Of a DNA stretch of 5,972 nt, positions 5,159 through 5,972 are shown piece by piece. Made by a program: the position numbers and the translations under genes. Positions within the stretch are counted from its first letter, which is position 1, and the number at the start of each line of letters is the position of its first letter. The stretch lies in the NCBI GenBank assembly GCA_019348305.1, contig JAHWJQ010000134.1:1-5972 (forward strand), written 5' to 3'. The DNA is from Actinomycetota bacterium (GTDB lineage Bacteria > Actinomycetota > Acidimicrobiia > Acidimicrobiales > CADCTF01). A model generated the notes under the pieces. It searched no databases, was not told the origin of the DNA, and saw only the letters and a list, made by a program, of their open reading frames with translations.

Positions 5159-5972
5159 TCACGTCATGCCGGTGGACTCAACCGCAGCCATGAGGACCTT
5201 CAGTGCCTTGCCTCCCGCGACAAACCACCGGCTCGACTGCTGACGCTCCAGGCGCGCCTCAAGGCCACGAAGGCGGCTCTCAGCTCGAACCAGGGCCTCT
5301 CCCAGCTCGGGCGGGGCACCGGCCAGCAGCTGGTCGAGACGCACCGCCTCGGCATCTAGGTCCGGGGGCCGCCACCCGTGGAACTCGAGAGCCTGCGACA
5401 CGGTGCCGTCGACATCGCAGGCCAAGATGTTGGCCCGGCGCCTGCGCAGCGCCTCCACCACCTCCGCGGTGCCGGTGACCGGGACGTCGACCCCGTGGTG
5501 GTCGAGCTCAGAATCCGAGTCCAGCTCACCGTCTACGAGGTGCACAGCAGTGCCCTCGCGAGAGCGGGTGAGGGCGACGTAGCCCTCCTCGAAGCCAGAG
5601 ACGTCAGTGGGGTGATAGGAGGCGGTCTCCACCGTCGCCCCCTGCAGGCCGTAGGTGGTGCGGGCATAGGCGTGGTCGAGGTGGCCGCCCTCCAGGTACT
5701 CCGCCGGGACCACCATGTGGCCCTCACGGTCGAAGGCCACCGCGACGGTCCTGGCCTCGCCGTCGACGCAGACGACCGTCCCCAGGCTGCCGTTCTTGAC
5801 CCACTCCCCAGCCTCGCCCACCAGCCAGCGGGCGTTGCGGCGGGCCACCACCTCGTCGCCGGCCTGGTACTCACGACCCCCCACGAGAAGGATCGGGCCC
5901 ACCAGGGCACCCTCACGGTGACGGACCTCGCGGGCCGCGTCGTTGAGCTGGCGGCGGAGGTGATTCGACCCG
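5159..5972 (-). CDS. MobF/TraA-type conjugative relaxase-helicase, C-terminal helicase part (5' end outside window, early stop)
   Basis: The frame enters from the right edge, open from 5971, and ends at TGA 5161-5159, giving 270 visible residues. It shows the C-terminal RecD-like helicase lobe of MobF relaxases: QLNDAAREVRHREGALVG, then GDEVVARRNARW and VKNGSLGTV (the SH3-like insert), then HLDHAYARTTYGLQGAT (about 97-113) and GYVALTRSREGT (about 130-141), which are helicase motifs of the UvrD_C_2 type. The usual T-x-H before the QG motif is T-T-Y here. The N-terminal relaxase and Walker A parts must lie to the right. In conjugation this protein nicks oriT and unwinds the transferred strand. 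The tail after VALTR continues about 130 residues, and more family sequence lies beyond the stop, so the product is probably truncated. RecD2-like or TrwC helicase alone are alternatives. Confidence 0.85.
   Translation of the reverse strand, partial: GSNHLRRQLNDAAREVRHREGALVGPILLVGGREYQAGDEVVARRNARWLVGEAGEWVKNGSLGTVVCVDGEARTVAVAFDREGHMVVPAEYLEGGHLDHAYARTTYGLQGATVETASYHPTDVSGFEEGYVALTRSREGTAVHLVDGELDSDSELDHHGVDVPVTGTAEVVEALRRRRANILACDVDGTVSQALEFHGWRPPDLDAEAVRLDQLLAGAPPELGEALVRAESRLRGLEARLERQQSSRWFVAGGKALKVLMAAVESTGMT

Overview
The window is uniformly GC-rich. Its most diagnostic feature is a C-terminal run of GYW...FGDA...G surface repeats, a repeat type I associate with Acidimicrobiia and related Actinomycetota. 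With an actinobacterial-type MobF relaxase/helicase and an IS110-family insertion sequence, this suggests an actinobacterium, probably of the Acidimicrobiia, and a region of accessory DNA. The taxonomic call is inference from protein style, not from a marker gene.

Layout. Positions 1-2980 (minus strand) hold one very large secreted, modular surface protein. It has a signal peptide, four ~130-residue PxND-type beta-sandwich modules, an Ig-like domain, a Cys-pair domain, a Thr/Ser-rich stalk encoded by a tandem 9-bp DNA repeat, and at least four GYW/FGDA repeats. The gene runs off the left edge. Positions 2981-3344 are non-coding: they are the 5' leader of that gene and contain several strong stem-loops, one capped by a GAAA tetraloop on the gene's own strand. 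Positions 3345-4593 are best read as an IS110-family element: a ~183-bp non-coding left end that should encode the bridge RNA, then an intact 349-aa DEDD transposase, with only ~16 bp after its stop codon. Positions 4594 to about 4790 repeat that left end imperfectly and in the same direction, with matching landmarks throughout: the first block, an internal hairpin, the Shine-Dalgarno region and a mutated start codon. This looks like the left end of a second, older IS110 copy whose transposase is gone. Positions 4868-5972 (minus strand) encode the C-terminal end of a MobF/TraA-type conjugative relaxase-helicase that enters from the right edge. It is cut by a TGA at 5159-5161, but recognisable C-terminal family sequence continues beyond it in the same frame.

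How it fits together. An old conjugative-element gene (the relaxase, apparently decaying) lies next to a tandem IS110 pair, which lies beside a large surface-adhesin gene with a structured leader. The most interesting signal is the pair of collinear, structurally matching bridge-RNA-like regions. They offer a two-sequence covariation test of the RNA and point to one IS110 having inserted precisely at the left end of a relative.
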